Source of the DNA: JAOSJT01 sp035914695
Lineage (GTDB): Bacteria; Bacteroidota; Ignavibacteria; SZUA-365
Direction of reading: 5' to 3'
DNA length: 19,101 nt
Assembly: GCA_035914695.1 (NCBI GenBank)
Contig: JAMIQH010000060.1
Coordinates: 1-19,101 of the forward strand
Each line of letters opens with the position of its first letter. Position 1 is the stretch's first letter. The notes beneath the pieces are model-generated. The model was not told where the DNA came from. It saw only the letters and a program-made list of their open reading frames with translations, and made no database searches. Positions 1 through 7,223 of this stretch are shown one piece after another. The translations under genes were made by a program, and so were the position numbers.

Positions 1-882
1 CACCCGGTAATTGCCCTGCGGATAGCCCAGCGGCAGGTAGTAGGGGAATTTCAGATACGACCAATCCTCGATGGCCTCGCCCACGTAATCGCGGTACTTC
101 TTCGGATTGAGTTTGTCGGCCACGATATTGCCGCCGCTGTCCACCAGACGCAGGTAGCCGTCGTAATATTCCAGGCCGCCGTCCTCGGTTACCAATCCCA
201 TGAACAGCGTGGGGAAGTTGCCGAATACCTCGAGCTTGCCGTGATTGGTTTCGATGAAGGCCTTGATGAATTGCAAGCCCAGCATGGTGGTCTCGTAGGC
301 CTCGGGCAGTCCGTCGAGGATGGCATCACGTTTCTCAATGCTCAATGCCGCGCGCACTCCGCCCGGCAAAGCGAGCAGGGGATGAATTTTCCGGCCGCCC
401 AGCAACTCCAGCACTTCCTGTCCCCATTTGCGCAGGCGGATGCCGCGACGCGCCAGCTCGGGATTGGCTTCTGCCACGCCAAAGATATTCCGCTTGGCCG
501 GATCGGCGTCCATGCCCAGCAGCAGGTCGGGCAGGGAAAGATGGAAGAAGCTCAGCGCATGCGACTGCACCCATTGACCCAGATTCAGCACGCGGCGGAG
601 GTTTTCCGCCGTGCGTGGAATTTCCACCGCGAGAATGTCGTCTCCGGCCTTGGCCGAAGTGAGCAAATGACTCACCGGACAGATGCCGCAAATGCGCGAA
701 GTGATGCCGGGCATTTCCCACACCAGACGGCCGACGGTGAATTTCTCGAAACCGCGGAATTCCGTCACGTGGAAGCGCGCGTCCTCCACCGTCCCCTGGT
801 CGTTGAAATGAATGGTGATTTTCGCGTGGCCCTCGATGCGGGTCACGGGATCGATGACGATCTGTCGCGTGGGTTTATCCAT
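1..882 (-). CDS. hoxH: Bidirectional [NiFe] hydrogenase large subunit HoxH (3' end cut by window)
   Basis: The reverse strand encodes the first 294 residues of a [NiFe] hydrogenase large subunit; the frame is open to base 1. Residues 15-19 read RIEGH, including the Glu (17) used for proton transfer in the family. The N-terminal nickel motif RICGICPVSH lies at 63-72 (Cys65, Cys68, His72). The C-terminal DPCxxC motif and the cleaved tail lie outside the window. The wording of the L1 motif and the HoxY partner fit group 3d (NAD-linked, cytoplasmic). The active site would hold Ni-Fe(CN)2CO and interconvert H2 with protons and electrons. The ATG at 882 overlaps the hoxY stop by 8 nt, and a GAGGA about 11 nt upstream can serve as ribosome binding site, so translation is probably coupled. 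Last visible gene of the hoxEFUYH operon. Confidence 0.95.
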   Translation of the reverse strand, partial: MDKPTRQIVIDPVTRIEGHAKITIHFNDQGTVEDARFHVTEFRGFEKFTVGRLVWEMPGITSRICGICPVSHLLTSAKAGDDILAVEIPRTAENLRRVLNLGQWVQSHALSFFHLSLPDLLLGMDADPAKRNIFGVAEANPELARRGIRLRKWGQEVLELLGGRKIHPLLALPGGVRAALSIEKRDAILDGLPEAYETTMLGLQFIKAFIETNHGKLEVFGNFPTLFMGLVTEDGGLEYYDGYLRLVDSGGNIVADKLNPKKYRDYVGEAIEDWSYLKFPYYLPLGYPQGNYRV

Positions 883-1411
883 AGCTCAACATATCCTCGG
901 GAAGAGTGGGGTTGCGGCCTTCGAGCAGCGCTGTGATGACATGCCAGATCAGATCGGCATGGGGCGGGCATCCGGGCAGGTACGCGTCGACCGGAACGAT
1001 ACGGTGTATGGGGCTGACGCTGGGTTCGAGTACGGGAAGCGGATGGAACGGGGCCTTGCCCAGTTCGGGGCCGATCGATCCGTAAATCTCGCGCAGCATC
1101 TCGTCGCGGTCCAGCGTGTTGCGCATGGCGGTCACATTGCCCGTCACGGCGCAATCGCCGAAGGCGACCAGCACGCGCGTGTTGGCACGGATGCGCAACA
1201 ACAGTTCGCGATTGTCCTCGTTGGCCACGGCGCCCTCCACCAACGTGGCGTCCACATCGGCGGGGAATTCCTTGATGTCCATGACGGGACTGAACACCAG
1301 GTCTGCGCGCTCGTGCAATTCCAGCAGACGCTCGTCCAGATCGAGGAAGGACATGTGGCAACCCGAGCAGCCGCCCAGCCAGGCGGTGGCAATTCTTATT
1401 TTTTTATCCAT
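875..1411 (-). CDS. hoxY: Bidirectional [NiFe] hydrogenase small subunit HoxY
   Basis: A 178-residue protein of the NADH:ubiquinone oxidoreductase 20-kDa / hydrogenase small-subunit family. The start is the ATG at 1411 giving MDKKIRIATAWLGGCSGCHM, the usual HoxY beginning; an in-frame upstream extension would run into hoxU and has no family support. The four ligands of the proximal [4Fe-4S] cluster are visible: Cys15 and Cys18 (GGCSGC), Cys87 (FGDCAVTGN) and Cys148 (PGCPPHAD). There is no Tat signal and no medial/distal cluster domain, as expected for the short cytoplasmic HoxY and unlike membrane-bound uptake hydrogenases. It passes electrons between the HoxH Ni-Fe site and the HoxU clusters. 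It overlaps hoxU by 16 nt and hoxH by 8 nt, which suggests tight translational coupling. Confidence 0.95.
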   Translation of the reverse strand: MDKKIRIATAWLGGCSGCHMSFLDLDERLLELHERADLVFSPVMDIKEFPADVDATLVEGAVANEDNRELLLRIRANTRVLVAFGDCAVTGNVTAMRNTLDRDEMLREIYGSIGPELGKAPFHPLPVLEPSVSPIHRIVPVDAYLPGCPPHADLIWHVITALLEGRNPTLPEDMLSYG

Positions 1412-2118
1412 TCGCGTTTCTCTCTCGCATTGACGATGTACTGCAGGAAGTCGCGGTTCTTCGACAACTCCGTCACGGGCTTGCCTTTTTCGAACAGCGC
1501 GCCGGTGGGACACACGAGCGTGCATTTACCGCAGGATGTGCAACTGGTGGATTCGCCCCAAGGCGCCGCGAGATCGGTGATCACAAAGGCGTCCACGCCG
1601 CGACCGGCAATGTCCCAGGTATGCGCGCCTTCGATTTCGTCGCATACGCGCACGCAGCGTGCACACAGCACGCAGCGGTTGTGGTCGAGCACGAAGCGGT
1701 CGTGCGAGGCGTCGACCTTTTTGTCCTGATGCAGGTAATCGAAGCGCACGGCATCCATGCCCACGCGATAGCCGATTTCCTGCAACTCGCAGTGGCCGTT
1801 CACCACACACACCGAGCACACATGATTGCCTTCCGCGAAGAGCAACTCGATGATCATGCGGCGGTATTTGCGCAGCCGCGGCGAATTGGTTTTCACCACC
1901 ATATTCTCTTCCACACGCGCCACGCAGGCGGGTTGCAGCTTGTTCTGTCCCTCGATTTCGACCATGCAGAGGCGGCAGGCGCCGATTTCACTCAGGCCGT
2001 CGAGAAAGCACAACGTGGGGATGAAAATGCCGTGCTCGCGGGCGGCGTCGAGAATGGTGCTGGTGGCGGCCGCGCTGATCAGCTCGCCATCAATGGTCAG
2101 GGTTCTGATTTCCTGCAT
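1396..2118 (-). CDS. hoxU: Hydrogenase diaphorase iron-sulfur subunit HoxU
   Basis: A 240-residue protein homologous to the N-terminal part of NuoG. Three cluster-binding segments appear in order. A plant-type [2Fe-2S] domain has Cys37, Cys48, Cys51 and Cys65. A His/Cys [4Fe-4S] site follows with His99, Cys101, Cys104 and Cys110 (HVCSVCVVNGHC). A 2x[4Fe-4S] ferredoxin domain has Cys149/152/155/159 and Cys193/196/199/203. The molybdopterin-like C-terminal part of NuoG is absent, which is the HoxU form. It wires the HoxF flavin to HoxY. It begins 2 nt after the hoxF stop, with a GAAGGAG ribosome binding site inside the hoxF end, and its 3' end overlaps hoxY. HndD-like or NuoG-like labels are possible by domain alone, but the downstream HoxY/HoxH settle it. 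Confidence 0.95.
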   Translation of the reverse strand: MQEIRTLTIDGELISAAATSTILDAAREHGIFIPTLCFLDGLSEIGACRLCMVEIEGQNKLQPACVARVEENMVVKTNSPRLRKYRRMIIELLFAEGNHVCSVCVVNGHCELQEIGYRVGMDAVRFDYLHQDKKVDASHDRFVLDHNRCVLCARCVRVCDEIEGAHTWDIAGRGVDAFVITDLAAPWGESTSCTSCGKCTLVCPTGALFEKGKPVTELSKNRDFLQYIVNAREKREWIKK

Positions 2119-2120
2119 GG

Positions 2121-3806
2121 CTATGCTCCTTCACTCTGGTGGAGGGAAGCGACCGCGGGATCCGCTTGTTCCGCTCCCACGGAGCACACGCCGGCGGCGC
2201 AGTTGTGCTCGTGGATGTGCTGTTCGTATTCGCGGCGGAAGTAGTGCAGCGTCGACATCACAGGATTGGGCGCGGTTTGCCCGAGTCCGCAGAGACTGGT
2301 GTCCTTCACCATCACGCACAATTCCTCCAGCGTGTCGAGATCCTCCTCCGTGGCCGTGCCGTTGGTCATGCGGTCGAGCAAACGGAACAGTTGCACCGTG
2401 CCCACGCGGCAGGGAATGCATTTGCCACAGCTTTCCTCCATGCAGAATTTCATGAAGTACTTCGCGATGTCCACCATGCAGGAGGTCTGATCCATCACAA
2501 TCAATCCGCCCGAGCCCATCATCGAACCGACATGCGTGAGCGATTCGTAATCCACGGGGGTATCCAGATGCTGCACGGGGATGCAGCCGCCGGAAGGTCC
2601 GCCGGTTTGCGCGGCTTTGAATTCGCCGCCGTCGGGAATGCCTCCGCCGATGTCGAAAATGATTTCCCGCAGCGTGATGCCCATGGGCACCTCGATGAGG
2701 CCGGTGTTGTTGATGCGCCCGGCGAGGGCGAACACCTTGGTGCCTTTGCTCTTTTCGGTGCCGATCGCCGAATACCATTTGCCGCCGTTGAGCACAATGG
2801 CCGGCACGTTGGCGAAGGTTTCCACATTGTTCAGCAAGGTGGGTTTGCCCCAGAGTCCAACCTGCGACGGGTAGGGGGGACGCGGGCGCGGTTGGCCCCG
2901 TTGCCCTTCGATGGATTGCAGCAGCGCGGTTTCCTCGCCGCAAACAAAGGCGCCGGCGCCGATGCGCAAATCGATGCGGAAATTGAAACCGGATTCAAAT
3001 ATCCTGTTCCCCAGAATCTGCGTGCGCTCGCTCTGCTTGATGGCCTTTTTTAAACGTTCGATGGCCAGCGGATATTCGCCGCGCACATAGATGAACCCCT
3101 GCGTCGCGCCCACGGCATAGCCGGCGATGGCCATGCCCTCGAGGATGGCGTGGGGATTGCCCTCGAGCATGGCGCGGTCCATGAACGCGCCGGGATCGCC
3201 CTCGTCGGCATTGCACACCACATACTTCTCGGCCGATGGCACGCGCCGCACGATATCCCATTTCAGTCCCGTGGGATAGCCGCCGCCCCCACGACCGCGC
3301 AGCCCGCTGTTGCGCACTTCGAGAATCACGCCCTCCTGCGTGTAGTAGGTGATGGCCTTGGCCAGCGCCTCGTAGCCGCCGTGCGCGATGTAGTCCTCGA
3401 TGGATTCCGGATCGATGCGTCCCATGTTTTTGAGCGCCACTTGCATCTGCCGGGCGAAAAAGGACGCATCCTTGGGGTAGAGCAGATTTTTGACCGGCTT
3501 GTCCTTGAGGATGTGGCTGTCCACGATGCGCTCCACGTCCTCGGTGGTGACGCGCACATACAGCGTGTCGGAGGGATGGACGCGCACCAGCGGTCCGGCG
3601 CCACAGAGACCCATGCAGCCGGTGGTGATCACGCGCACATCGGCGCCGATCTTCCGTGCTTCGCACACTTTCTCAAAGGTTTCCTTCAATTGAAAGGAGC
3701 CCGAGGAAATGCAGCCACCGCTGCCGCACACGTGAATTTCGGCGCGGAAGGTTTCGAGCTTCTGGCGGAAGTTCTGCCCGAGTTCGTACAGTTCTTCAAG
3801 TGTCAT
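2121..3806 (-). CDS. hoxF: Hydrogenase diaphorase NAD-binding flavoprotein subunit HoxF
   Basis: A 561-residue NuoF-family protein with an N-terminal thioredoxin-like [2Fe-2S] domain (Cys27, Cys32, Cys64, Cys68). The FMN/NAD core follows, with GRGGGGYPTG at 171-180 and CNADEGDPGAF at 198-208. The SLBB region and the [4Fe-4S] N3-type site follow (SCGKCIPC, Cys460/463/466, plus Cys506). It would exchange hydride with NAD(H) through FMN and feed electrons to HoxU and HoxE. I choose the ATG at 3806. It forms an ATGA overlap with the hoxE stop and sits 7 nt after a GGAGG. The other ATG, at 3824, would place that ribosome binding site inside the coding region. The C-terminal tail (about residues 507-561) ends with an unusual Cys pair, HNCAAGVC (536, 541), described in the findings. 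Confidence 0.95.
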   Translation of the reverse strand: MTLEELYELGQNFRQKLETFRAEIHVCGSGGCISSGSFQLKETFEKVCEARKIGADVRVITTGCMGLCGAGPLVRVHPSDTLYVRVTTEDVERIVDSHILKDKPVKNLLYPKDASFFARQMQVALKNMGRIDPESIEDYIAHGGYEALAKAITYYTQEGVILEVRNSGLRGRGGGGYPTGLKWDIVRRVPSAEKYVVCNADEGDPGAFMDRAMLEGNPHAILEGMAIAGYAVGATQGFIYVRGEYPLAIERLKKAIKQSERTQILGNRIFESGFNFRIDLRIGAGAFVCGEETALLQSIEGQRGQPRPRPPYPSQVGLWGKPTLLNNVETFANVPAIVLNGGKWYSAIGTEKSKGTKVFALAGRINNTGLIEVPMGITLREIIFDIGGGIPDGGEFKAAQTGGPSGGCIPVQHLDTPVDYESLTHVGSMMGSGGLIVMDQTSCMVDIAKYFMKFCMEESCGKCIPCRVGTVQLFRLLDRMTNGTATEEDLDTLEELCVMVKDTSLCGLGQTAPNPVMSTLHYFRREYEQHIHEHNCAAGVCSVGAEQADPAVASLHQSEGA

Positions 3807-4303
3807 GCCTGTTCCTCCATCCACGTGCGGACGCGTGCCGTGGCCTGTTCCACCGTATCGTAGCCTGCTACGTCATTGTCGTAAATCACCACCGGAGCGA
3901 TGCCGCAGGAACCCACACAGCGCGCGCCTTGCAGGGAAATTTTCCCGTCGGCGGTGGTTTGCCCCATCGCGCAACCGCAGGTTTTTTCCAGCGCCACCTG
4001 GATGTCGGCGGCGCCGCGCACATAGCAAGCCGTGCCGAGACACACCGTCACCGTATGCTCGCCCTTCGGCTCGAGCGAGAAAAAGTGGTAAAAGGTGGCA
4101 ACGCCATACACCTTGCTGGGCGGGAGCTTGAGATTGCGCGCGATGTACAGCAGAAGATCGCGGGAAATGAAACCGAACAGCTCCTGCGTGGTGTGCAGGA
4201 TTTCAATCAGCGCATCGCCGCGAAACTGATGTCGGGCGATGGCGCGGTCGAGGTACTTGTACCGATTGTCCGCGTTGCCCTGTTTGTCCGCTTGTTTGCT
4301 CAT
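3803..4303 (-). CDS. hoxE: Hydrogenase diaphorase [2Fe-2S] subunit HoxE
   Basis: A 166-residue NuoE-family protein with an N-terminal helical part and a thioredoxin-like [2Fe-2S] domain. The ligands are Cys88 and Cys93 (VCLGTACYVRGA) and Cys129 and Cys133 (RCVGSCGIAPVV). In group 3d hydrogenases this subunit joins HoxF and HoxU in the diaphorase. It is the first gene of the operon; the stop overlaps the hoxF start (ATGA). No good ribosome binding site precedes the ATG at 4303, so initiation may be weak, leaderless-like or regulated; no better in-frame start was found. A CRP/FNR-like palindrome lies 45 nt upstream. NuoE of complex I is the alternative by domain, but the Hox gene order decides. 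Confidence 0.93.
   Translation of the reverse strand: MSKQADKQGNADNRYKYLDRAIARHQFRGDALIEILHTTQELFGFISRDLLLYIARNLKLPPSKVYGVATFYHFFSLEPKGEHTVTVCLGTACYVRGAADIQVALEKTCGCAMGQTTADGKISLQGARCVGSCGIAPVVIYDNDVAGYDTVEQATARVRTWMEEQA
3812..3818 (-). promoter_or_regulatory. Shine-Dalgarno deciding the hoxF start
   Basis: The minus strand reads GGAGGAA here, followed by CAGGC and the ATG at 3806. The site lies inside the last codons of hoxE, so hoxF is translated from within the hoxE terminus. It argues against the alternative ATG at 3824. Confidence 0.75.
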
Positions 4304-4347
4304 GAGGTGTCGAGATGAGTCGGGAAAATGCCGTGAAGTCGAGATGT

Positions 4348-4367
4348 ATCGTGAAATATATCACTAT
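4348..4367. promoter_or_regulatory. CRP/FNR-family-like operator upstream of hoxE
   Basis: A 20-bp inverted repeat whose core is GTGA-N6-TCAC (4351-4364), with AT on both outer ends. This is the half-site geometry of CRP/FNR-superfamily operators. The N6 centre is AT only and, read on the minus strand, contains TATATTTC, seven of eight matches to the Bacteroidota -7 box TAnnTTTG. No matching -33 TTG lies at the right distance. The site could therefore be a repressor site over the promoter, or an activator site for a start closer to hoxE. Which regulator binds is not known from the sequence. Confidence 0.5.
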
Positions 4368-4457
4368 TTCTGCGGTCGTGCCGCCAATACGGCGGGATGT
4401 CATGGTGGAATGTAGGATTTGCCCCGCCAAAAGGCAACTGCAGCAGAAATGCGGCGC

Positions 4458-4823
4458 CTATTCCGTCATGATTTCATTGCGCACGATGAGCAGAATGGCG
4501 GAATGCGGCACGATGATGTAGCGACATTCCTCGAATTCCACTTCAATGCCGTGGGATTTCATGAAAATCACGTAGTCGCCCTCTTCGACCTGCAGGGGAA
4601 TGTACTTGATGGGCTCTTTCGCACCGGACCAGGGTTCGTTGTCGAAATCCGGATTGGGCATGGCGTAGCCCGGACCGACTTTCACCACGAAGCCGCTCTG
4701 GATTTTTTCCCTGTCCTGCACGCTGGGCGGCAAGTACAGGCCGCTGCGCGTCATTGCCGCGGGGTCCTCGGGTGTGACGAGCACGCGGTCGCCCACCACG
4801 AGCAGTTTGCGGATGTTACGCAT
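4458..4823 (-). CDS. GroES-like co-chaperonin (Cpn10 family), solitary
   Basis: A 121-residue Cpn10-fold protein. Residues 9-19 (VVGDRVLVTPE) match the first strand of GroES. Residues 24-40 (MTRSGLYLPPSVQDREK) occupy the position of the mobile loop that contacts GroEL. Residues 43-51 (SGFVVKVGP) and 81-88 (EGDYVIFM) are the usual core strands. It is longer than GroES (about 95-100 residues) through a polar insertion at about 52-78, which holds an NPDFDNEPW segment. No groEL follows; neighbours are phoH upstream and the hox operon downstream, all on the minus strand. The ATG at 4823 has AGGAGA about 7 nt upstream. The role may be that of an accessory or divergent co-chaperonin. The fold assignment is solid; the partner is unknown. 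Confidence 0.85.
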   Translation of the reverse strand: MRNIRKLLVVGDRVLVTPEDPAAMTRSGLYLPPSVQDREKIQSGFVVKVGPGYAMPNPDFDNEPWSGAKEPIKYIPLQVEEGDYVIFMKSHGIEVEFEECRYIIVPHSAILLIVRNEIMTE

Positions 4824-4890
4824 GTGCTTCTCCTGTGAACATTTCCATTGCGCGCGGTCTCGTTCGCGGCTCGCGCGGCGGCGGGGTGCG

Positions 4891-6225
4891 TTAGAGTAGA
4901 TCGCTCGCCATATCGGCGAGTTCCGAGCGCTCGCCTTTTTCCAAGGTCACATGGGCATACAGGCGCTGTCCCTGCATCTTGTGGATGAGGTAGCTCAGCC
5001 CATTCGATCGGCTGTCGAGATAGGGATGGTCGATCTGGTAAATGTCACCCGTGAACACGAATTTCGTTCCTTCGCCGGCGCGCGTGATGATGGTCTTGAT
5101 TTCGTGCGGCGTGAGGTTTTGCGCCTCGTCCACAATGAAATAAATGTTGACGAAACTGCGGCCGCGAATGTAGGCAAGCGGCGAGATGACCAGCTTTTCC
5201 TCCTTGAGCATTTCCTGAATGCGGCGATGCTTGACGTCGGATTCGGGGAATTGATTCTGAATCACTCCGAGATTGTCGAACAACGGCTGCATGTAGGGAT
5301 CGAGTTTGGATTGAATGTCGCCAGGCAGAAAACCCAAATCCTTGTTGCTGAGAGGCACCACGGGACGCGCAAGGTAGATCTGCCGATACAGCTTGCGCCG
5401 CTCCAGCGCCGCGGCCAGCGCGAGCAGCGTTTTGCCCGTGCCCGCCTTGCCGCAGAGCGAGACGAGCGGAATGTCGGGATTGGTCAGCGCGTCCAGAGCG
5501 AAGGTCTGCTCCGAATTCCGCGGCGTGATGCCGTAGGCGGGCTGCTTGTCCACGCGTTTGAGCAAGCCGCTGCCTGCGTCGAATTTGGCCAGAGCGGATT
5601 TTTTCCCGCAGCGCAGGATGAGGAATTCGTTCGGCGTGAATTTCGCCGCGTCCGCCAGCATCGCCGCGTCGATCTCGAAGGGCAGTTGGTACAAGCTGTC
5701 GATGATGCCGCCGTCCACATCCTCAATCACGCGACGGCCCGTGTACAATTGGTCGATGTCCTTGACCTGGTCGGTCACGTAATCCTCGGCCAGCAATCCC
5801 ACGGCCTTGGCCTTCATGCGCAGATTCACATCCTTGGTGACAAGGATGACACTGCGCGCGCGGAAGCGCTTGCTCGTGACCCAGGCGCAGTGCAGAATGC
5901 GGTGATCGGGCGTCGGCGTTGCGAGACTGAGAGTGAAGTCCTGGGAAAAATCCTGGTCGAGTTGAATGCTGATCCTTCCCAATCCCTTGCCGATGGACAC
6001 GCCACCGTCAAAGAGCTTGTCACCGCTCATGGTGTCGAGACTGCGCACGAATTCGCGGGCGTGGAAGTTGATCGGCTCGTTGCCTTTCTTGAACTGGTCG
6101 AGTTCCTCCAGCACCGCGATCGGGATGACCACATCGTGCTCCTTGAAATTGCGTATGCAACTGCTGTCGTGGAGGATGACGTTTGTATCGATAACGAAGA
6201 TTTTTTTCGGGGCGGCTTTCGGCAT
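4891..6225 (-). CDS. PIN domain-PhoH family ATPase
   Basis: A 444-residue two-domain protein. The N-terminal PIN-like nuclease domain starts at FVIDTNVILHD (10-20), with Asp13 as first acidic residue, further acidic candidates at Glu40/Glu41, and Asp132 (VTKDVN). A linker of about 60 residues follows. The PhoH ATPase domain has Walker A GKAGTGKT at 259-266 and Walker B FIVDEAQN at 363-370, with a conserved FTGD (391-394) sensor region. This is the PhoH2/YlaK architecture, linked in other bacteria to RNA unwinding and cleavage; the activity here is inferred. I place the start at the ATG at 6225 (MPKAAPKK), directly before the PIN strand. The frame stays open upstream to 6435, but that stretch has no homology and overlaps promoters. 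A 67-nt gap separates it from the groES-like gene, so co-transcription is likely. Confidence 0.92.
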   Translation of the reverse strand: MPKAAPKKIFVIDTNVILHDSSCIRNFKEHDVVIPIAVLEELDQFKKGNEPINFHAREFVRSLDTMSGDKLFDGGVSIGKGLGRISIQLDQDFSQDFTLSLATPTPDHRILHCAWVTSKRFRARSVILVTKDVNLRMKAKAVGLLAEDYVTDQVKDIDQLYTGRRVIEDVDGGIIDSLYQLPFEIDAAMLADAAKFTPNEFLILRCGKKSALAKFDAGSGLLKRVDKQPAYGITPRNSEQTFALDALTNPDIPLVSLCGKAGTGKTLLALAAALERRKLYRQIYLARPVVPLSNKDLGFLPGDIQSKLDPYMQPLFDNLGVIQNQFPESDVKHRRIQEMLKEEKLVISPLAYIRGRSFVNIYFIVDEAQNLTPHEIKTIITRAGEGTKFVFTGDIYQIDHPYLDSRSNGLSYLIHKMQGQRLYAHVTLEKGERSELADMASDLL

Positions 6226-6257
6226 GTCGATCCCGTGTGTTGTGATGAGGCGATGAG

Positions 6258-6287
6258 GAAAGTTACAAGGAAATTCCCGTTCCACAA
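6258..6287 (-). promoter_or_regulatory. Putative Bacteroidota-type promoter of phoH
   Basis: On the minus strand TTG (6287-6285) is followed after 19 nt by TAACTTTC (6265-6258), seven of eight matches to TAnnTTTG. The predicted start would leave a leader of about 30 nt before the ATG at 6225. Identified by eye only. Confidence 0.45.
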
Positions 6288-6426
6288 TGCGCGGCGGGAG
6301 AGGCGAATCGTGGGTGAAATAGCAGCGGATCCGGCACCAGCCGATCATTCGTCGCGCCGCCGCGGCTGCGCCGCTTCCGCCATGGCACAGGAACGAAGGC
6401 GTTTCGCGGTCCAACAAACGAAGTGA

Positions 6427-6455
6427 TTGACGCACGGCACGGCGTACCCTATATT
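6427..6455 (+). promoter_or_regulatory. Putative promoter of the dCMP deaminase gene
   Basis: TTGACG (6427-6432), a 17-nt spacer and TATATT (6450-6455) form a near-consensus sigma70-like promoter. TTG-N20-TATATTAC also fits the Bacteroidota arrangement loosely. The start would fall near 6462, about 30 nt before the ATG at 6493. Confidence 0.55.
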
Positions 6456-6492
6456 ACGCCCTCCGCACAACGCATCAGGCAGCGAGGCAGGA

Positions 6493-6960
6493 ATGGATGA
6501 ACGTAAAAGCTGGGACAGCTACTTCATGGATATCGCGCATATCGTGGCGCAGCGCGCCACCTGCAACCGCGCGAAAATCGGCGCCGTGATTGTCAAGGAC
6601 AAGAACATCATCGCCACGGGCTATAACGGCTCTCCGGCCGGACAACCGCATTGCACCGATGTGGGCTGCCTCGTGTACGAGTCGCGCAACCCCGATGGCG
6701 AAGTGGAGCAGAATTGTTTCCGCACCATTCACGCCGAAATCAACGCCATCGCCCAAGCCGCCAAACACGGCGTGGCCATCGAAGGCGCGGATATCTACAT
6801 CACCGCCAGTCCCTGCTATCACTGTCTGAAAACGTTGATGAACACGGGAATACGTCGGGTGTTTTACGCCAAACCCTATAAAATCGACCGCATCGCGCCG
6901 TTGCTGGAGAATGGACGCATCGAGTTGATTCAGGTGGCGGAGGGGAGTGGCGAAAAGTGA
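6493..6960 (+). CDS. dCMP deaminase (cytidine/deoxycytidylate deaminase family, ComEB-like)
   Basis: A 155-residue zinc deaminase. HAE at 80-82 provides the zinc His80 and the proton-shuttling Glu82; SPCYHC at 106-111 provides Cys108 and Cys111. Upstream, ATGYNGSPAGQPHC (41-54) is the signature typical of dCMP deaminases, and Cys24, Cys54, Cys59 and Cys75 sit where a structural zinc is found in the family. It would convert dCMP to dUMP in the cytosol and so feed thymidylate synthesis. The start is the ATG at 6493, preceded by AGGCAGGA; the frame extends upstream to 6427 but overlaps the promoter elements. It diverges from phoH and ends in a gap with repeats and a terminator. A tRNA- or ribD-type deaminase is unlikely given the GYNGSP motif. 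Confidence 0.93.
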   Translation: MDERKSWDSYFMDIAHIVAQRATCNRAKIGAVIVKDKNIIATGYNGSPAGQPHCTDVGCLVYESRNPDGEVEQNCFRTIHAEINAIAQAAKHGVAIEGADIYITASPCYHCLKTLMNTGIRRVFYAKPYKIDRIAPLLENGRIELIQVAEGSGEK

Positions 6961-7053
6961 AGAGTAAAGAGTAAAGCGGGGATTACGGTCGGGTGCCTCT
7001 GCTTGAATCGTTATCCGGGCAGCGGTGTTTTTCCCTTTGACCCTCCAACACCC

Positions 7054-7130
7054 ACGATTAACGATTCACGAATCCCGATTCCCGATTCCCGATTCACGAT
7101 TCACGAATCCCGATTCACGAATCCCGATTC
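7054..7130. repeat. Heptanucleotide tandem array, 11 units
   Basis: Eleven uninterrupted 7-bp units of the form (A/C)CGA(T/A)T(C/A), with no slippage in phase. The variants are ACGATTA once, ACGATTC twice, ACGAATC three times and CCGATTC five times. It lies between the dCMP deaminase stop (6960) and the terminator at 7149. A second tiny tandem, AGAGTAA twice, sits just after the stop at about 6961-6974. The period is not a multiple of three, so a coding role is unlikely. The rest of 6961-7223 shows no gene. Confidence 0.9.
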
Positions 7131-7148
7131 ACCATCCGGGTAAAATAG

Positions 7149-7183
7149 AGAAGAGCGGAGTACAACCTCCGCTCTTCTTTTTT
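7149..7183. terminator. Bidirectional rho-independent terminator
   Basis: Perfect 12-bp stem (AGAAGAGCGGAG, 7149-7160, with its complement at 7167-7178), loop TACAAC, then a T run to 7183 on the plus strand. On the minus strand the hairpin is followed by CTATTTTA, so it can also end the convergent ompA transcript, whose stop is at 7224. Confidence 0.88.
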
Positions 7184-7223
7184 CCAGTGCACTCAAGAGC
7201 TGTGGCCTGTGACCACAGTGCTT

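Noticed and set aside
241..1729. Long plus-strand frames opposite hoxH, hoxY and hoxU
   Set aside because: They are shadows of the conserved hox genes in GC-rich DNA; the minus-strand products carry all the cluster-binding motifs.
4381..4395. CCGCC-AATAC-GGCGG hairpin downstream of the GroES-like gene
   Set aside because: Only a 5-bp stem and no T run on the minus strand, so it is not supported as a terminator.
4204..4430. Small minus-strand frame upstream of hoxE beginning MAGQILHSTMTS
   Set aside because: It overlaps the hoxE start out of frame and crosses the operator palindrome; no ribosome binding site or recognisable domain.
6226..6435. N-terminal extension of the PhoH protein to the ATG at 6435
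   Set aside because: The extra 70 residues have no relation to the PIN-PhoH family, and the stretch carries promoter-like elements for both divergent genes.
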